The notes under the pieces: generated by a model
Told to the model about the DNA's origin: nothing
Databases searched by the model: none
What the model saw: the letters and a program-made list of their open reading frames with translations, nothing else
Translations under genes and position numbers: made by a program
Shown here: piece after piece, positions 53,408 to 64,000 of the stretch
How positions within the stretch are numbered: position 1 is the first letter of the stretch
How the letters are laid out: every line of letters starts with the position of its first letter
Assembly: GCA_036924085.1 (NCBI GenBank)
Contig: JAVGWX010000005.1
Span: 80,678,666 to 80,742,665 of the forward strand
Reading direction: 5' to 3'
From: Ariolimax columbianus
Lineage: Eukaryota > Mollusca > Gastropoda > Stylommatophora > Arionidae
DNA length: 64,000 nucleotides

Positions 53408-56073
53408 CAGGGTTGCCATATTGGCCTTTTTACGGCCAAATTGTTTTTTTTTAAAAGCGTTTGTCTGAAGACTTTTTGTTTGGCTTTTTGGCCTTTTTTC
53501 AGATCACTTGGCGTCAGCAGATTTGCAACTCTTTTTTTGCTTTTTTTTTGGTTTATTTTTTAAATATCTAAAATCGTTTGCATTGAAATCGATGGAAATA
53601 ATATACTTTTAACTTAAGCTGCAACACTTGAACTTCATTTTTCCTTATTGGGCACTATCTAGTGCCCACCTGGTGGTTATAGTATGTAACAAAATCTGGT
53701 CACGACTGTATTTAAGTTTCAAGACAAGAACAATTTCGATTTTATACATTATACGAGTTAGTTCTGTTTGTAATCTTCAACCATTCAAGTTTTCAATTAC
53801 CAGTTTTCAATTTTGTGATTGTTAATACACATTGTTTTTAATCTTTGACTACGTTATATAACCGTTATCTAACCTACTAAGTGCTGTGGGTTACAAAATA
53901 ATATGGGCCTAACACCATTTTTCCTATGCGCCACATGGTGTAACAGGATCTTTTTTTTTTATATCATCACAGAAATTAAAATCATCTTATGATAGCAAAC
54001 TTAAGTACAACAGCAATTGGAAAAAAAGTCATTTGTTGTGTAAAAAAAAAATTTGCTGATAGGCCGGAGAAGGCTTATTGTGAATTGTGTCAATGCACCA
54101 TTGTTCCAAAAGTTTGTAACCTCACAAATCATGAATAAACGGTGACATAAATGATGAAACCCCAATCAAAAGGTCAGAGGAAACTTGAAGTTACAGAAGA
54201 CATCTAGGAAAACTGACAATGTTTGAGCAGCAGAGTTGAAATTTGTTGTGGGCATGATATGCTATTGTGCAATACGTTCTGTTGACCACATAATGGAAAT
54301 CATGGGCCATCGTAGACAAGGGAGCACCATGGGACAAGTAAAGTTACACAGAACTATTCGCACCCGTCCACAATATTGACTCACAGAATACTCAACTGTA
54401 ATGACTGGATGAACAAAAAGAGAAAATGTTTCATCACTCATACGCAGAACTAAATCTTCATGCTTAATAAAGAACATTATCTCGTTATCCCTGAAAGCCA
54501 ATCTAGTTGATGATTGAAAGGGAAAAAAGTATGTTATTATGAATCTATAATAGATGAATCTACAGAGATTTTAACACCTCAATAAAATTGAATATGTTTT
54601 CTCCCGTAGCCTCTTATGCCGGCATTAAACCTAGAAATCCACTCTCATTTTTTTTTAGTTTAATCACTTAGAAAAAGAACCAAAATACATGTGTTTTTGT
54701 GTTGAAATGTCCATAGATGATAAATAAATGAATTATCATAACATACTTTTTTTCTTTCAGTCATCAATCAGATCAGTTTTCAGGGAAAGAGAGATGTTTT
54801 TTTTGATTAAGCATGAAGATTAAGTTAAGTGTATTGTTCGTCCATCACGAGTGATGAAGATTTTTTCTCTTTTCGCTGAACTAGTCCTATTAGTTTAGTA
54901 TTCTATGAGTCAGGGTTGTGGATGGATGCGAATAGTTCTGTGTACCTTTATTTATTACAACATTCTCCCTTGTTCATGATGGCACATGATTTCCATCAAG
55001 TGGTCAACAGAACGGATTGCACAATAGCATGTCATGGCCACAACAAATCTGCTGCTTAAAAATTATCAGTTTTCCTAGATGTCTTCTCTTCTTTAAGTTC
55101 ACTCTGGCCTTTTGATTAAGTTTTCATTATGTATTTCACTGTCTTTTCATTTGTGAGATTGCAAACTTTTGGAACAATGGTCCAGTGACACAATGTACAA
55201 TAAGCCTTCTCCGACCCATAAGCAACTTTTTATTTTTACATTAACAAATGTTTTTTTTCAACTGCTGTTGCACTTGTTTGCTAACATAAGATTATTTCCA
55301 TTTCTGTGATGATATAGTTGAAGATTAAAAACGATGTGTATTAACAATCACAAAATCTAAAACTGGAAACTGCAATCTTAAATGGTTGAAGATTACAGAT
55401 ACAACTAACTCGTATGACGTATAAAATCGAAATTGTTCTTGTCTTGTATCTCTTGAAGAAGTTGAAACTTAAAATACAGCCATGATCAGATTTTATTACA
55501 TTCAATAACCACTAGATGGGCACTAGTGCCCAATAGGGGAAAATGAAGTTAAATTGTTGCAGCTTAAATTATATTATTATATATTATTTCTTTGATTTCA
55601 ATGCAAACGATTTTAGATATTTTTTTAAAAAAAACAGGAAAAAGAAAAAAAAAGGGTAACAAATTTACTGATGCCAAGTAATCTGAAAAAAAGGCCAAAA
55701 AGCTAAACAACAAATCTACGCCAAACGCTCTAAAAAATGCCAGATTTGCGGAATTTGGCAGTAAAAAGGCAAATATGGCAACCCTGCTTTGCATTGCTGA
55801 GCTAGTCCAAACAAAGTTGGAGACAAAAATAAAATTTTGATTGTTAAAGTAAATGTTGTCAGACTACAAAAACTACTTATATTTTGTGTTCGCTACGTCT
55901 GTAGTACAGGAATTTGAAAGACTGGAATGTTCTGTTTCAACAAAATAAAACTGATTAAATGACGAATCCAATTTAATTTGATTGACCTTTTTAATTTGGC
56001 TTTTTTGGAAGTTTGTTTGGCCTTTTTGTGACACTATTTGGCTTGTTCTCAGAATTTTTATCTGGCAACCCTG
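53408..56073. mobile_element. hAT-type element with an internal inverted copy of its own 5' end (foldback structure)
   Basis: Ends CAGGGTTGCC / GGCAACCCTG with a perfect 8-bp target duplication AACCAAAC at 53400-53407 and 56074-56081, as expected for hAT. Inside, 53408-54580 and 54698-55792 are imperfect inverted copies (roughly 80-85 percent alike by eye) around a loop of about 117 bases. The second arm ends with its own outward-facing GGCAACCCTG at 55792, 281 bases before the true right end. All three ends carry subterminal GGCCTTTTTGGC-like motifs. Each arm keeps the start of a transposase with a BED-type finger (see 54060-54420). Confidence 0.85.
54060..54420 (+). pseudogene. BED finger and N-terminal hAT transposase remnant, left arm
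   Basis: One frame reads ADRPEKAYCELCQCTIVPKVCNLTNHE then a stop: a BED-type zinc finger (C-x2-C and terminal His). Further pieces AAELKFVVGMICYCAIRSVDH and IMGHRRQGSTMGQVK resemble the helical segment that follows the BED finger in some hAT transposases. The right arm holds the same text inverted (about 55210-54900, AYCTLCHWTIVPKVCNLTNE). No RNase H-like core is present in the element. Confidence 0.65.
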
Positions 56074-56414
56074 AACCAAACTCGTCTGTTGATCGTGGTA
56101 GTGAGCATTCAACAACAATTATCATTCAACTTAGACCGACTCTTATGCCCTCTAGCCCTTTGTCTTACTTTCCTTATATAAAACACATACTTCGGTTTAT
56201 ACACTGATGGAGCTGCACTATATTTATGTGTTCAAATGTTCTATTTATAAATGATCTGTTTACTTACACTGCTCTACTGTCAATTCTTTCACTTTTAGTT
56301 AGTAAATCTTTTTATAACGGATGTAGAACATATCACGTGCTATGTAAAACAACAATGTTAGATTGGTTGTGAGTTTTGTTAATTCAAATTTTAATCACCC
56401 ACTTTTTTGTAACA

Positions 56415-56780
56415 ACCAAGTGGTGTTGAGATGCTGAGTAGCGCATGACCTGCAGCTGTCATCGACTTATAGCTGACTGCTATCGTCAGGGTCGGCGAAC
56501 CAGAGCTGCCAAGACCCTTCTACACCTCCATGCTGTGATCCTGGATAACAGGCTGCAGCAGGGCAGACTGGCTAAGGAGAAGGGATCGAAGAGGGAATGC
56601 TAACCCGGTACTCAAAAAATGATTGCTGAAGTCGGATGTTTTGGATCGAAAGGTGTAAATATCGCAATCAAGCTGTAAACTACGACACAACCGTACAACG
56701 CATTATGTTCTCAGGACTACATTCTGCTACTTAAGCCTTTTTCAGGGCTTTGTAGCGGGTGATTGAGAACAAAGCCAAGC
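56415..56780 (+). mobile_element. G element, copy 4
   Basis: Collinear with 10254-10600 along its whole length (GCAGCAGGGCAGACTGGC, GGATCGAAGAGGGAATGC, GTAGCGGGTGATTGAGAAC). The GAA tail is missing or reduced and a target duplication could not be fixed. Confidence 0.75.
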
Positions 56781-57216
56781 CAAGATCAGAGGTTTTCAAA
56801 CTGCGTTTGCAGCCCATAGATGCGTTGCAGCTCTTGGCTAAGGGCGTCGCGGTGGCTTGGGAAATGTGTTGGACTCGATATTATTACATGTACCATTCGT
56901 GTCATTAGGTGCAAGAGGTTGTTGTCAAATGCACCATAAAACTCCAGAGCAGGCATATGTTACGAACAGCTGATCACTAGATCCGATGTCATCATGGCGG
57001 ATTCTTGTGTTAACAGATGAGATGACCCAACCAGCGATCGTCAAAGCCGACTCTGTTGATAAGCTGGCTTGTTATTACTACTGTTGTAATAGATGGCAGT
57101 CGAGTCCGCGTACCACAATAATTAAAATTAGTCTGGTCTTGCCGTTTTGTAGTTTGTCCAATGCAGTTTGTTTCAAATTGTGTTATATAATGTCTCTGTT
57201 TTCATACAGTATGTGT

Positions 57217-59111
57217 ACATTTTTAATTAAGTGTATAAAACGAGATATTTCTGAGGCGTCGTGCAGTTCTAAAAATGAACGGAGACGAAAACATCGTAAG
57301 TATGCTTACAGTTACCTGCACTACGCGTTTACGTGCACTAATGTGGGAAATGAAGAACACCCACAATGTGCTATTTGTTTTAAAGTTCTGCCCAGTGAAA
57401 GTATGCTTCCCAATAAAATGAAACAACATTTGGAATCAGTTCATGGCAGTTTGGCGAACCGACAACTTTAGTACTTTACTCGCAAGTTAAAAGAAATGCC
57501 AACAAAAAACTATGTTCACTAAACAAACAACGATTCCTTGAAAGGCTCTTATTTCATCTTACAAAGTTGCTTACCATATAGCAAAGAGCAAGAAACTCCA
57601 CACCTTTGCTTTGCGGAATACCTTATCTTACCAGCTGCTGTGGACATGTCTAATATGATAGGTGAGTCTGTCTTTGTCAGATAGCACTATTAGTCGTCGA
57701 ATAATTGAGATGGCTGACGATGTTAATGACCAGTTGATTAAAAAACTCAAATGTGATTTTGCTATTCAGCTAGATGAAGCTACAGATATGCACAATGTCA
57801 CGTCTCTAATCTGTTATGTGTGATTTATAGATGACAATAAGTTCTTTGAGGATCTTATTTTCTGCAAAAGTATCAAATCTGGAATAATAGCAGCATATCT
57901 CTTTGAAATACTGGATTCTTTTATGGAAGAAAACATTAACTGGGAGAAATGTGTAGGTGTCTGCACTGATGACGGTTGTTCAATGGCTCGCTGCTATGGC
58001 GGACTGCAAACCTTGATTCGTAAGAAAGTTCCTTCCTGTGTCTGGACTCATTGCATCATTCACAAAGAGGCACTGGCATCCCAAAACAGCAGTCCTTCAA
58101 TCGGTAATCGAAGTAGTCATTTTAATTAAAACGCAGCCACTAAAGTGCAGGTGTTTTGAGCAAATATGCATTTACATGAAAGTTGAACACATTTTGCTAT
58201 TTCATATTTGTTATTGCAACTCTTTCTTGCTTTCACATGGGAGCTGAAGACACTTCGCTATTTTGTTATTGCAACTCTCTCTGGCTTTCATGCGGAAATG
58301 TCATTAAAAGGGTGTATGAACTCAGGAATGAGCTTTATTGTTATCTTGTCGAAGAAAACATTCAGTTCTGAAAAGTTTATGGACGACTTTCTTTTGAAGC
58401 TTGCATATCTTTGTGATGTCTTAGAAAAGCTAAATACTTTAAATGTGTCCCTTCAAGGTACTGAGACCCATATTCTTAACTTAACGTCTTTATACTGGTT
58501 TAGAAGACCCTGCAGAGTATGTATACAACCAGTTACAGCTGTCAGATAGAATTTTGGCCTTCAGAAAGAAATTGCTTTGTGGAAGGAAAAGTTAGACAAG
58601 AAAGACGTAAATTACTGATTTTCTTCTCCTTCTCTGCACACCTGTTTAGAAGACAATGACTTGGAGCTGAGTGAAGAACTGAAGGCTGTGTTCATTGACC
58701 GCTGAACACAGCTCAGTGTTTACTTTGGCAAGTACTTTTCAGAAGAGACGGATCAACACACCCGGATCAAAAATTCCAGTACAGAACTCCCGTTTACACT
58801 CACTACTAGAGAGCAAGAGAAGCTTATTGATAGTTCATTGGACTTTACACTGAAATAGAAGTTCGAATATTTTCATCCCTACCAGAGTTTTGGAGTTTGG
58901 TGAACCAGAAGTAGGCAGCAAGGCCCTACGAGTTTTGATTACATTTCCAACATCTCACTTGTGTGAGACAGAATTTTCTGCATTGGCCGTCATCAAAACA
59001 AAACACAGATCGCAATTGAACATTGAAAAGAAGATTCTAATCGCAATTTCCAAATTTGTCCCCAGATTGGAAAAAATAATGAAGAAGCAAGCAGCTCATA
59101 TTTCTTATTGA
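57217..59111 (+). pseudogene. ZBED5-like hAT transposase, disrupted
   Basis: N-terminal basic stretch and BED finger (QCAICFKVLPSES..KQHLESVHG, 57360-57450). Core in other frames: SDSTISRRIIEMADDVNDQL, CDFAIQLDEATDMHNVTSL (first catalytic Asp region), GVCTDDGCSMARCYGGLQTLIRKK (second Asp), WTHCIIHKEALAS, then NEFYCYL-type text, KLAYLCDVLEKLNTLNVSLQG. The C-terminal dimerisation part FPTSHLCETEFSALAVIKTKHRSQL is intact at 58920-59020. Resembles ZBED5/SCAND3-like proteins. At least five frame changes plus stops, so it is inactive. Confidence 0.85.
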
Positions 59112-59255
59112 CTTTGTGACTAGTATAAGGTGTCATAAAACTGTAGGTTGATTAAATTAATTTAAATACAATCTTATTTATTTTGTGTCCGAAACGTAAT
59201 TTATTTACCCCCCACAATTGGTATCAGATGTAAAATATGCACATTCAGAAGTCAT

Positions 59256-59278
59256 AAAGCGTACGATGAAGAAGAAGA
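59256..59278 (+). mobile_element. Tiny (about 23-bp) insertion of the J-type LINE tail
   Basis: AAAGCGTACGATGAAGAAGA matches the extreme 3' end of family J (CAGCGTACGAAGAAGAAG) and is flanked by the perfect 9-bp duplication AGAAGTCAT (59247-59255 and 59279-59287). It sits inside the 3' non-coding part of the hAT element. Confidence 0.6.
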
Positions 59279-59629
59279 AGAAGTCATTATTCTTTGGTGC
59301 AATTGGTTGTATATAGTATAGAGAGAGGAGATTTATGCAGAGGTCAAACGAGCGGTCCCAAAAAGTTTGAAAGCCTCTGGGTTAGATGAACCTATTTAAC
59401 TGCACAGAAGGCGGACATATATTAGTTGAGTCTCGCTTAATAGACGGAAAGGGTATGTGTGCTAAAAAAAAGGGTGACTTAGGAGCTCATTTCAACTACA
59501 TACATCACACTATTTATTGTTACTTCAAGACTATTATTTGTTGTGTAGAATGCAAAATCAGAAAATCTGACGACATACAGACGCATTTGAGATAACCTCG
59601 AGAGTCAAACATGGTTGTGTTTTATCACT

Positions 59630-60522
59630 ACTCATCATGTAGCATGTCCTTTATAGAACATCGTTCCCAACACAGTCTGTCTGGAAGAAACTCTTTCCAT
59701 TGCCAAAACTACAGCTTCCGCCAGTCATTCCTTGATATCTTGTTGCCATCATCTTCTTGGTCTACCCCTGCCTCTTTTGCCTGGCACCATACCTCACCAT
59801 CTACTGTAAATTTATTTTGACATTGTTTTGTCGGTGATCAATATCTTTGTTTTGTTTATAAACAGGTTTTGATCTTTACTGTGTCCATTTACAGCTGAAA
59901 TTAGTTGCTCTAACCCTTCTGCACTTCTTGATAGCATCACTGTGTCGTTAGGGAATTGTAACTCTGGAATTTCGTACCAGCCAATCGTAAATATATCAAA
60001 ACTTTCAATGTTCTCATCTCTAACATTTCTCATTATACATACTGCATTTATGTTATTTAGATAGGGTGAGAGGATACATCCCTGTCTTACTTCCTTCTGT
60101 ATGGCGAACCAATCTGATGTTTGCCCAGATACTCGGACAGCGGCTCGTTGATCTTGGTATGGTGTTTCACTGAGATGTATAATGTGCACAGGAAACCCAA
60201 TTTCCTTCATGATTGTCCAGATTTTTATGTTTTACCGTACCGAAGGCCTTGGTGTAATCAATGAAACATGTGTACATGTCTACATTAAACTCTCTATATT
60301 TTTAGTAGATATTCCTTACATTATTGAATATGTGGTTCCTGTCGCTTTTAAAACCTGCTTGGACTTTGTGAATTTCAGATTCAAATCTTTTCTCTATCCT
60401 TCTTAATAGGATCCACAAGAGTATCTTGCTAGCGTGGCTGATTAGCGCGATAGTTCGGTAGTTTGTGCACAGCTTTAGATTGCCTTTTTTGAGAGAGGAA
60501 TATAAATTGATTTCTTCCATGC
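59630..60522 (-). pseudogene. RTE-like LINE family B, copy 2, internally deleted
   Basis: Same 3' end as copy 1 (CATGATG tail side at 59630). Near 59794 the sequence jumps from copy-1 position about 3603 to about 4038, deleting the thumb and C-terminal coding region. The rest gives QRAAVRVSGQTSDWFAIQK, VRQGCILSPYLNNINA and FPNDTVMLSRSAEGL (YADD changed to PND). 5'-truncated at 60522. No target duplication found. Confidence 0.8.
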
Positions 60523-60659
60523 TTAAAATGCCAAGAAACCTTATCACCACTACTATTCATTATATATACTTAGATAAAATAACATCAGAAATAAACCCTG
60601 AAGGCAACAATACTGTGGAAAGCAAAGACTACGAGTCGCAGTGGAAGTTACTTTTCGCA

Positions 60660-61200
60660 AACAACCAATGTCTTGTCTAATGTCTGTATCCATGTATCTT
60701 TGGAAAATATATATAGACTATGGGATTTTAGAGCAGTCTTCTTTTGTCTAAACTGTGCCAAAGTACTGCTTGAGCAGAGTAGCTGTCTCCCTATTCTAAC
60801 TTATTATTTGTTCTGTGCTATCTATGATAGGGTCTACTTTGTCTTTCGTTCTTTTATTTCCAACATAAGAAAAGAAGTTTTTACTATCAGTCTTGATCAT
60901 ATGAGCAAGTTTTTTTCCAAGTCTATTTTTGCTGCTTTATTCATTTTCTGAGCTGTGTTTTGCTTGTCCAAATATTTGTAATATGTTTCTTTTGATTTAC
61001 CAGCCTCTATATATTTTTTATATGCTTTATTTCTAGCTCTTTTATATTTAACTACAATTCTAGTTATCCACTTTTTACACTTAGGGTTTACCTCACTGCA
61101 TGGAACACGTTTATCTTTTAGTTTTTCTAGAACTGTTGAGTGACATTTGTCAAAAATGTAAACAGAGAGTGTCTTATATCTACTCACTGCACTTTTCAAT
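60660..61200 (-). pseudogene. CR1/L2-like LINE family A, copy 4, linker region
   Basis: Minus strand: VLEKLKDKRVPCSEVNPKCKKWITRIVVKYKRARNKAYKKYIEAGKSKETYYKYLDKQNTAQKMNKAAK, read here only as recognised blocks, then YFGTV and EDCSKIP near 60770. Covers the segment between endonuclease and reverse transcriptase; both ends truncated. Confidence 0.8.
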
Positions 61201-61545
61201 GTGCTCAGTTAGTGCTGATTTTTTAAGGAGGGTGGGGGTTTGCACCACATCATTGTTTGACAGAACATGCTAGAGAGGGATGTTGTTGGTGTTAGCAATA
61301 ATAAAAGGAAGAGTGTTTTATATTTCCCCATCTCATAATGGACAAAAGAGTACTATTTTATTGAAAGAATGAGAACAAAAGTAATATATTTCTCTTCAAA
61401 ATATTTTTCACACTCAAAACTAGTGCTGTTTTGTAATGAGTGAGTTTATGTTCCCTTCACTATCAGTAGTTGCAGCACAGAAGAGCCAAAAAATACTGAC
61501 TTTTAAGAAACAAAGAGGAATACTCTACAAACTATGTCACCTGTT
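61201..61545. other. No supported feature
   Basis: AT-rich; no recognised gene or repeat. Confidence 0.35.
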
Positions 61546-61549
61546 CAAA

Positions 61550-61770
61550 AGGGTTGTGATACAGTTGATTCCATTGCATTGAAACATTTGATGAGACTGA
61601 CAGACTGTAGATGAAAGGTAGGAACCTACCTCAGCCTGATATAGATATAACTTATGAAAGAGTCAAAAGATTTAGCAGAAACAAATGTGAAGCACAGCAC
61701 ACACGTCAACAACCACATGATGCATATTACCAGCTCTACAAGGCCAACAAGCCTCGTATGAAAAAGACCC
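61550..61770 (+). pseudogene. I-type LINE RNase H fragment
   Basis: VIQLIPLH (from VxQWVPSH), then NLPQPDIDITYERVKRFSRNKCEAQHTRQQPHDAYYQLY: the region directly after the RNase H motif in J-like elements, but a distinct subfamily. Confidence 0.6.
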
Positions 61771-61799
61771 CTTTCCTGAAGAGAAAATCATTGCAGGAG

Positions 61800-64000
61800 A
61801 AGTACTAATGCATAAGATATCAGCTTCCAGAACAGAAAGATGGTGCAGGTTGGTGGAAGAGCTCGATATGAGACAGAGCAGTCGATGTGTGTGCATAGAA
61901 ATTTATCAAAAACCTCAGTCGCAATCCAACTATAAATACAAATATACAAACATCAATCACTCCCAATCAGGTCAGGTCATCCCATAACCAGTGAGGTCGT
62001 TGGGGCACACATGAAGACATCCTCTCAACCCCACGCCACCCTTCTCTGTCAGTACTATCTACTGGGAACACAATTCCTCATTGGGGAACTCGATGAGGCA
62101 ATCAATAGAATGTACATCAACAAAGCGGCAGCAATAGATAAACTAAGAATAGAGCAAATCAGACATTTTGGCCCCAAAACCAAAGAATGGATACTAAAAT
62201 TAATGAATTTATGCATAATAGCCATGCAGATACCAAAAAGCTAGAGTCGTGGCACTGCTCAAACCTGGGAAAATACCAACAGAAGCCAAAAATGTTAGAC
62301 CTGTCTTGCTTTTATGTCATTGACATCAAGTATTTGAAAAAATTATATTAGGTTGAATCTCAGGCACTATTGATGATAAACCTATTCCAGAACAGGCAGG
62401 TTTTAGGCCTGGAAAATCGTGCTGTGCACAGGTCCTTAACCTCACGCAACACATCGAGGACGGGCACGAACAAAAGGAGGTGACAGGTTTTTTTTGTTGA
62501 CCTCACGGCGGCATATGACACAGTAAACCAACTACTGCTGACAAAAATATATAAAGTCCCTAAGGACTGGTGCCTAACTCAGGTAATCAAATGCTTTCTA
62601 TAGAAAAGACATTTCTATGTGACTTTGAAAAATTAAGATAGTGGATGGTGCAACCAGAAGACCGACCTTGCACAAGGAAGTGTCCTGGCTAATTATGATA
62701 TACAATGTATAAACGAATGATCAACCAGTTAGCCCAGGAACAAGCCAGTTCATATATGCAGATGACACTGCAATAGCTGCACAGGGAAAGCGTTTTGAAG
62801 AAGTGGAGCTCGGACTTACAGACACTCTAGGCAGCATGGCAGAATACTATGAGAAAAACCGCCTCAAAGTCAATCCCAGTAAAACACAGAGAAGCAAGAC
62901 GACAACTTCATATTAAATGACACGGACAGGTACTTGAACATATCGATACACCAAAGTATTTAGACATTGTAATGGACCGCACATTATCGTACAAGGCACA
63001 TTCTAATGTAGTAAAACAAAAAGTCAGTGCAAGATTAACAATTCGCAAGCTAACACTGCATGGGGAGCATCCCCAACGATGCTCTGCACATCAGACCTTA
63101 CACTATGTCTCTCAGTGGCAGAGTATGTGGCACCAGCATGAATTGCATCTACACACATGAAATGGGTCAATGTGGCAGTAAATGAGACATGCCGAATTGT
63201 AACAGGATGCCTTAAACCGACACCAACGGAAAAAGTCTATGCAATCGCTGGTATCGCACCTCCGGATATTAGAAGTTAAAAAACAAAAATAGTCCTCTAT
63301 ACAGCAAAAAGAATATGACTGAAATCAAGGACAAGTTTTCTGCAGACTGTACAGCCCTCAGAACATAGCCTCGAGAGAAACCACATAGAAAAGTTGCGCC
63401 AAAAGACTGGTGAAGGTTGGATGGAGATTTCGAATAGGTTGTGCTGCCATCATGACCAAATAAGAAACCGAACATACTGGTTACACCAAAAACGATGCCT
63501 GTTACCAGTTGAACCGAAGAGAGCAGGTCGTTGTCTTCAGACTTCGCACTGGCCACAACAGACTGAGGTACCACCTATTCAACAAATTGAAGATAGGGTG
63601 TACCGACGAATGCCCGTGCGGTACTGGTAAAATGACCACTGAACATCTGCTGCAGAACTGCCCGACATACGAGGATCAGAGAGAGCAGATGTGGCCATTG
63701 CCAGTGGAACTGCAAGACAAGCTCTATGGTAGTGGCGAGAGTCTCAGGATGACCGCCGCTTTTTTCGAGAAAATAATGGTTACTGTCTGACTGTGTACGC
63801 AGAAGAAGAAGAAGAAGAAGGATGGAGATTTAAGAAGAACCTGCACCAGGACATAGTTTGCCATATACTACATGGTGATCTCTGAACAGGTAAAGAACAT
63901 GTGTGTTTAGATGTGGGTCTCTGAAAAAGTGGGGATTTGCAGACAATGAATACTGCGAATGTTGGACCGCCTGTTTATATGTCCTAGAATGCAGGAATCC
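61800..64000 (+). pseudogene. Jockey-like LINE family I, copy 2, running off the window
   Basis: Linker, then FLIGELDEAINRMYINKAAAIDKLRIEQI, VVALLKPGKIP-like, QAGFRPGKSCCAQVLNLTQHIEDGHE, VDLTAAYDTVNQ (first catalytic Asp, after a T-run shift), FIYADDTAIAAQ-like palm (catalytic pair), MDRTLSYKAHSNVVKQK, then ETCRIVTGCLKPTP and IAGIAPPDIRS. The C-terminal piece is split by J5 at 63431-63819 and resumes with LNR..RTCVFRCGSLKKWG to the window edge. Confidence 0.8.
63431..63819 (+). mobile_element. I/Nimbus-type LINE family J, copy 5, 3' end with target duplication
   Basis: Perfect 12-bp target duplication GGATGGAGATTT at 63419-63430 and 63820-63831 inside LINE I2. Copy I1 (12760-12775, GGATGAAGATTA) is the empty site. 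It codes for REQVVVFRLRTGHNRLRYHLFNKL and an intact CPCGTGKMTTEHLLQNC zinc-binding end, stop at 63788-63790, followed by a long (GAA)n tail. Confidence 0.92.

Larger units (their letters stand above)
56787..59379 (+). mobile_element. hAT transposon of ZBED type
   Basis: Ends CAGAGGTTTTCAAACT at the left and CAGAGGCTTTCAAACT read inward from the right: nearly perfect 16-bp terminal inverted repeats. The 8-base flanks GCCAAGAT and GGTTAGAT agree at only 5 positions, so the target duplication is decayed or uncertain. Contains the broken transposase at 57217-59111. Confidence 0.8.
56140..59600 (+). repeat. Interspersed repeat family H, copy 3, split by G4 and a hAT element
   Basis: The left half (56140-56414) and the right half (59380-59600, GAGTCTCGCTTAATAGACGG block) match copy 2 at 32085-32360 and 32800-32920. 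The intervening 3 kb consists of a G element and a hAT transposon. Confidence 0.6.

Noticed and set aside
54262..54501. Minus-strand 79-codon frame in the foldback hAT
   Set aside because: Lies antisense within the inverted arm, with no independent support.
56779..59387. 8-bp target duplication of the ZBED-type hAT (GCCAAGAT / GGTTAGAT)
   Set aside because: Only 5 of 8 positions agree; not strong enough to claim.

Overview
The window is nuclear DNA from an animal. It is AT-rich by eye and intron-bearing, and most of it is transposable-element wreckage. No operon, ribosome-binding site, phage or CRISPR signal is present. The mix of retroelements (CR1/L2-like, RTE-like and I/Nimbus-like LINEs with RNase H), tRNA-derived SINEs, piggyBac, hAT and Tc1/mariner-like elements, plus tandem C2H2 zinc-finger genes, suits an invertebrate metazoan. 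A lophotrochozoan such as a mollusc is a guess, not a demonstrated assignment.

The only convincing host genes are two paralogous C2H2 zinc-finger genes on the minus strand. Gene A has its large last exon at 18466-20207 and gene B at 39505-41159. Two short upstream coding exons can be placed for each by splice sites, matching phase and conservation between the copies (A: 23507-23627 and 26344-26394; B: 46073-46196 and 49407-49457). The models give about 637 and 609 residues, with 12 and 11 intact fingers. Homologous, collinear flanks and introns show that about 18333-27707 and 38768-50206 are copies of one duplicated block. Each copy was later filled with different transposons, so each serves as an empty-site control for insertions in the other.

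Left part (1-15470): LINE and SINE fragments, often nested. An RTE-like element (3430-5048) sits in a CR1-like element. At 9300-11495 a LINE tail holds a long tRNA-SINE that itself holds an I-type LINE end and a (GAA)n-tailed element, with a second SINE in the same LINE. Two more LINEs follow (11560-12960 and 13420-14840). A nearly full-length piggyBac with TTAA target duplications and a frameshifted transposase lies at 15474-18034.

Middle (18000-50200): the duplicated zinc-finger blocks. Between them (27700-38770) lie a tRNA-SINE, an I-type LINE inserted in a SINE, an H-family repeat, a second I-type LINE (33582-35640) and an RTE-like LINE (36850-38760). Introns of A hold an LTR-like segment, a SINE, a LINE fragment and a dead DDE transposase. 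Introns of B hold LINEs, piggyBac remains, a TTAA-flanked piggyBac-like MITE and the best-preserved I-type LINE end (46645-48415).

Right part (50200-64000): a 64-bp minisatellite interrupted by a LINE; a hAT element (53408-56073) with a perfect 8-bp target duplication whose 5' end has been copied in inverted orientation inside itself to form a 2.4-kb near-palindrome; a second hAT of ZBED type (56787-59379); and further RTE-like, CR1-like and jockey-like LINE remains, one holding an I-type LINE tail with a perfect 12-bp target duplication. Family letters (A, B, C, J, S and so on) are local labels. No database search was run, so clade names rest on recognised motifs.
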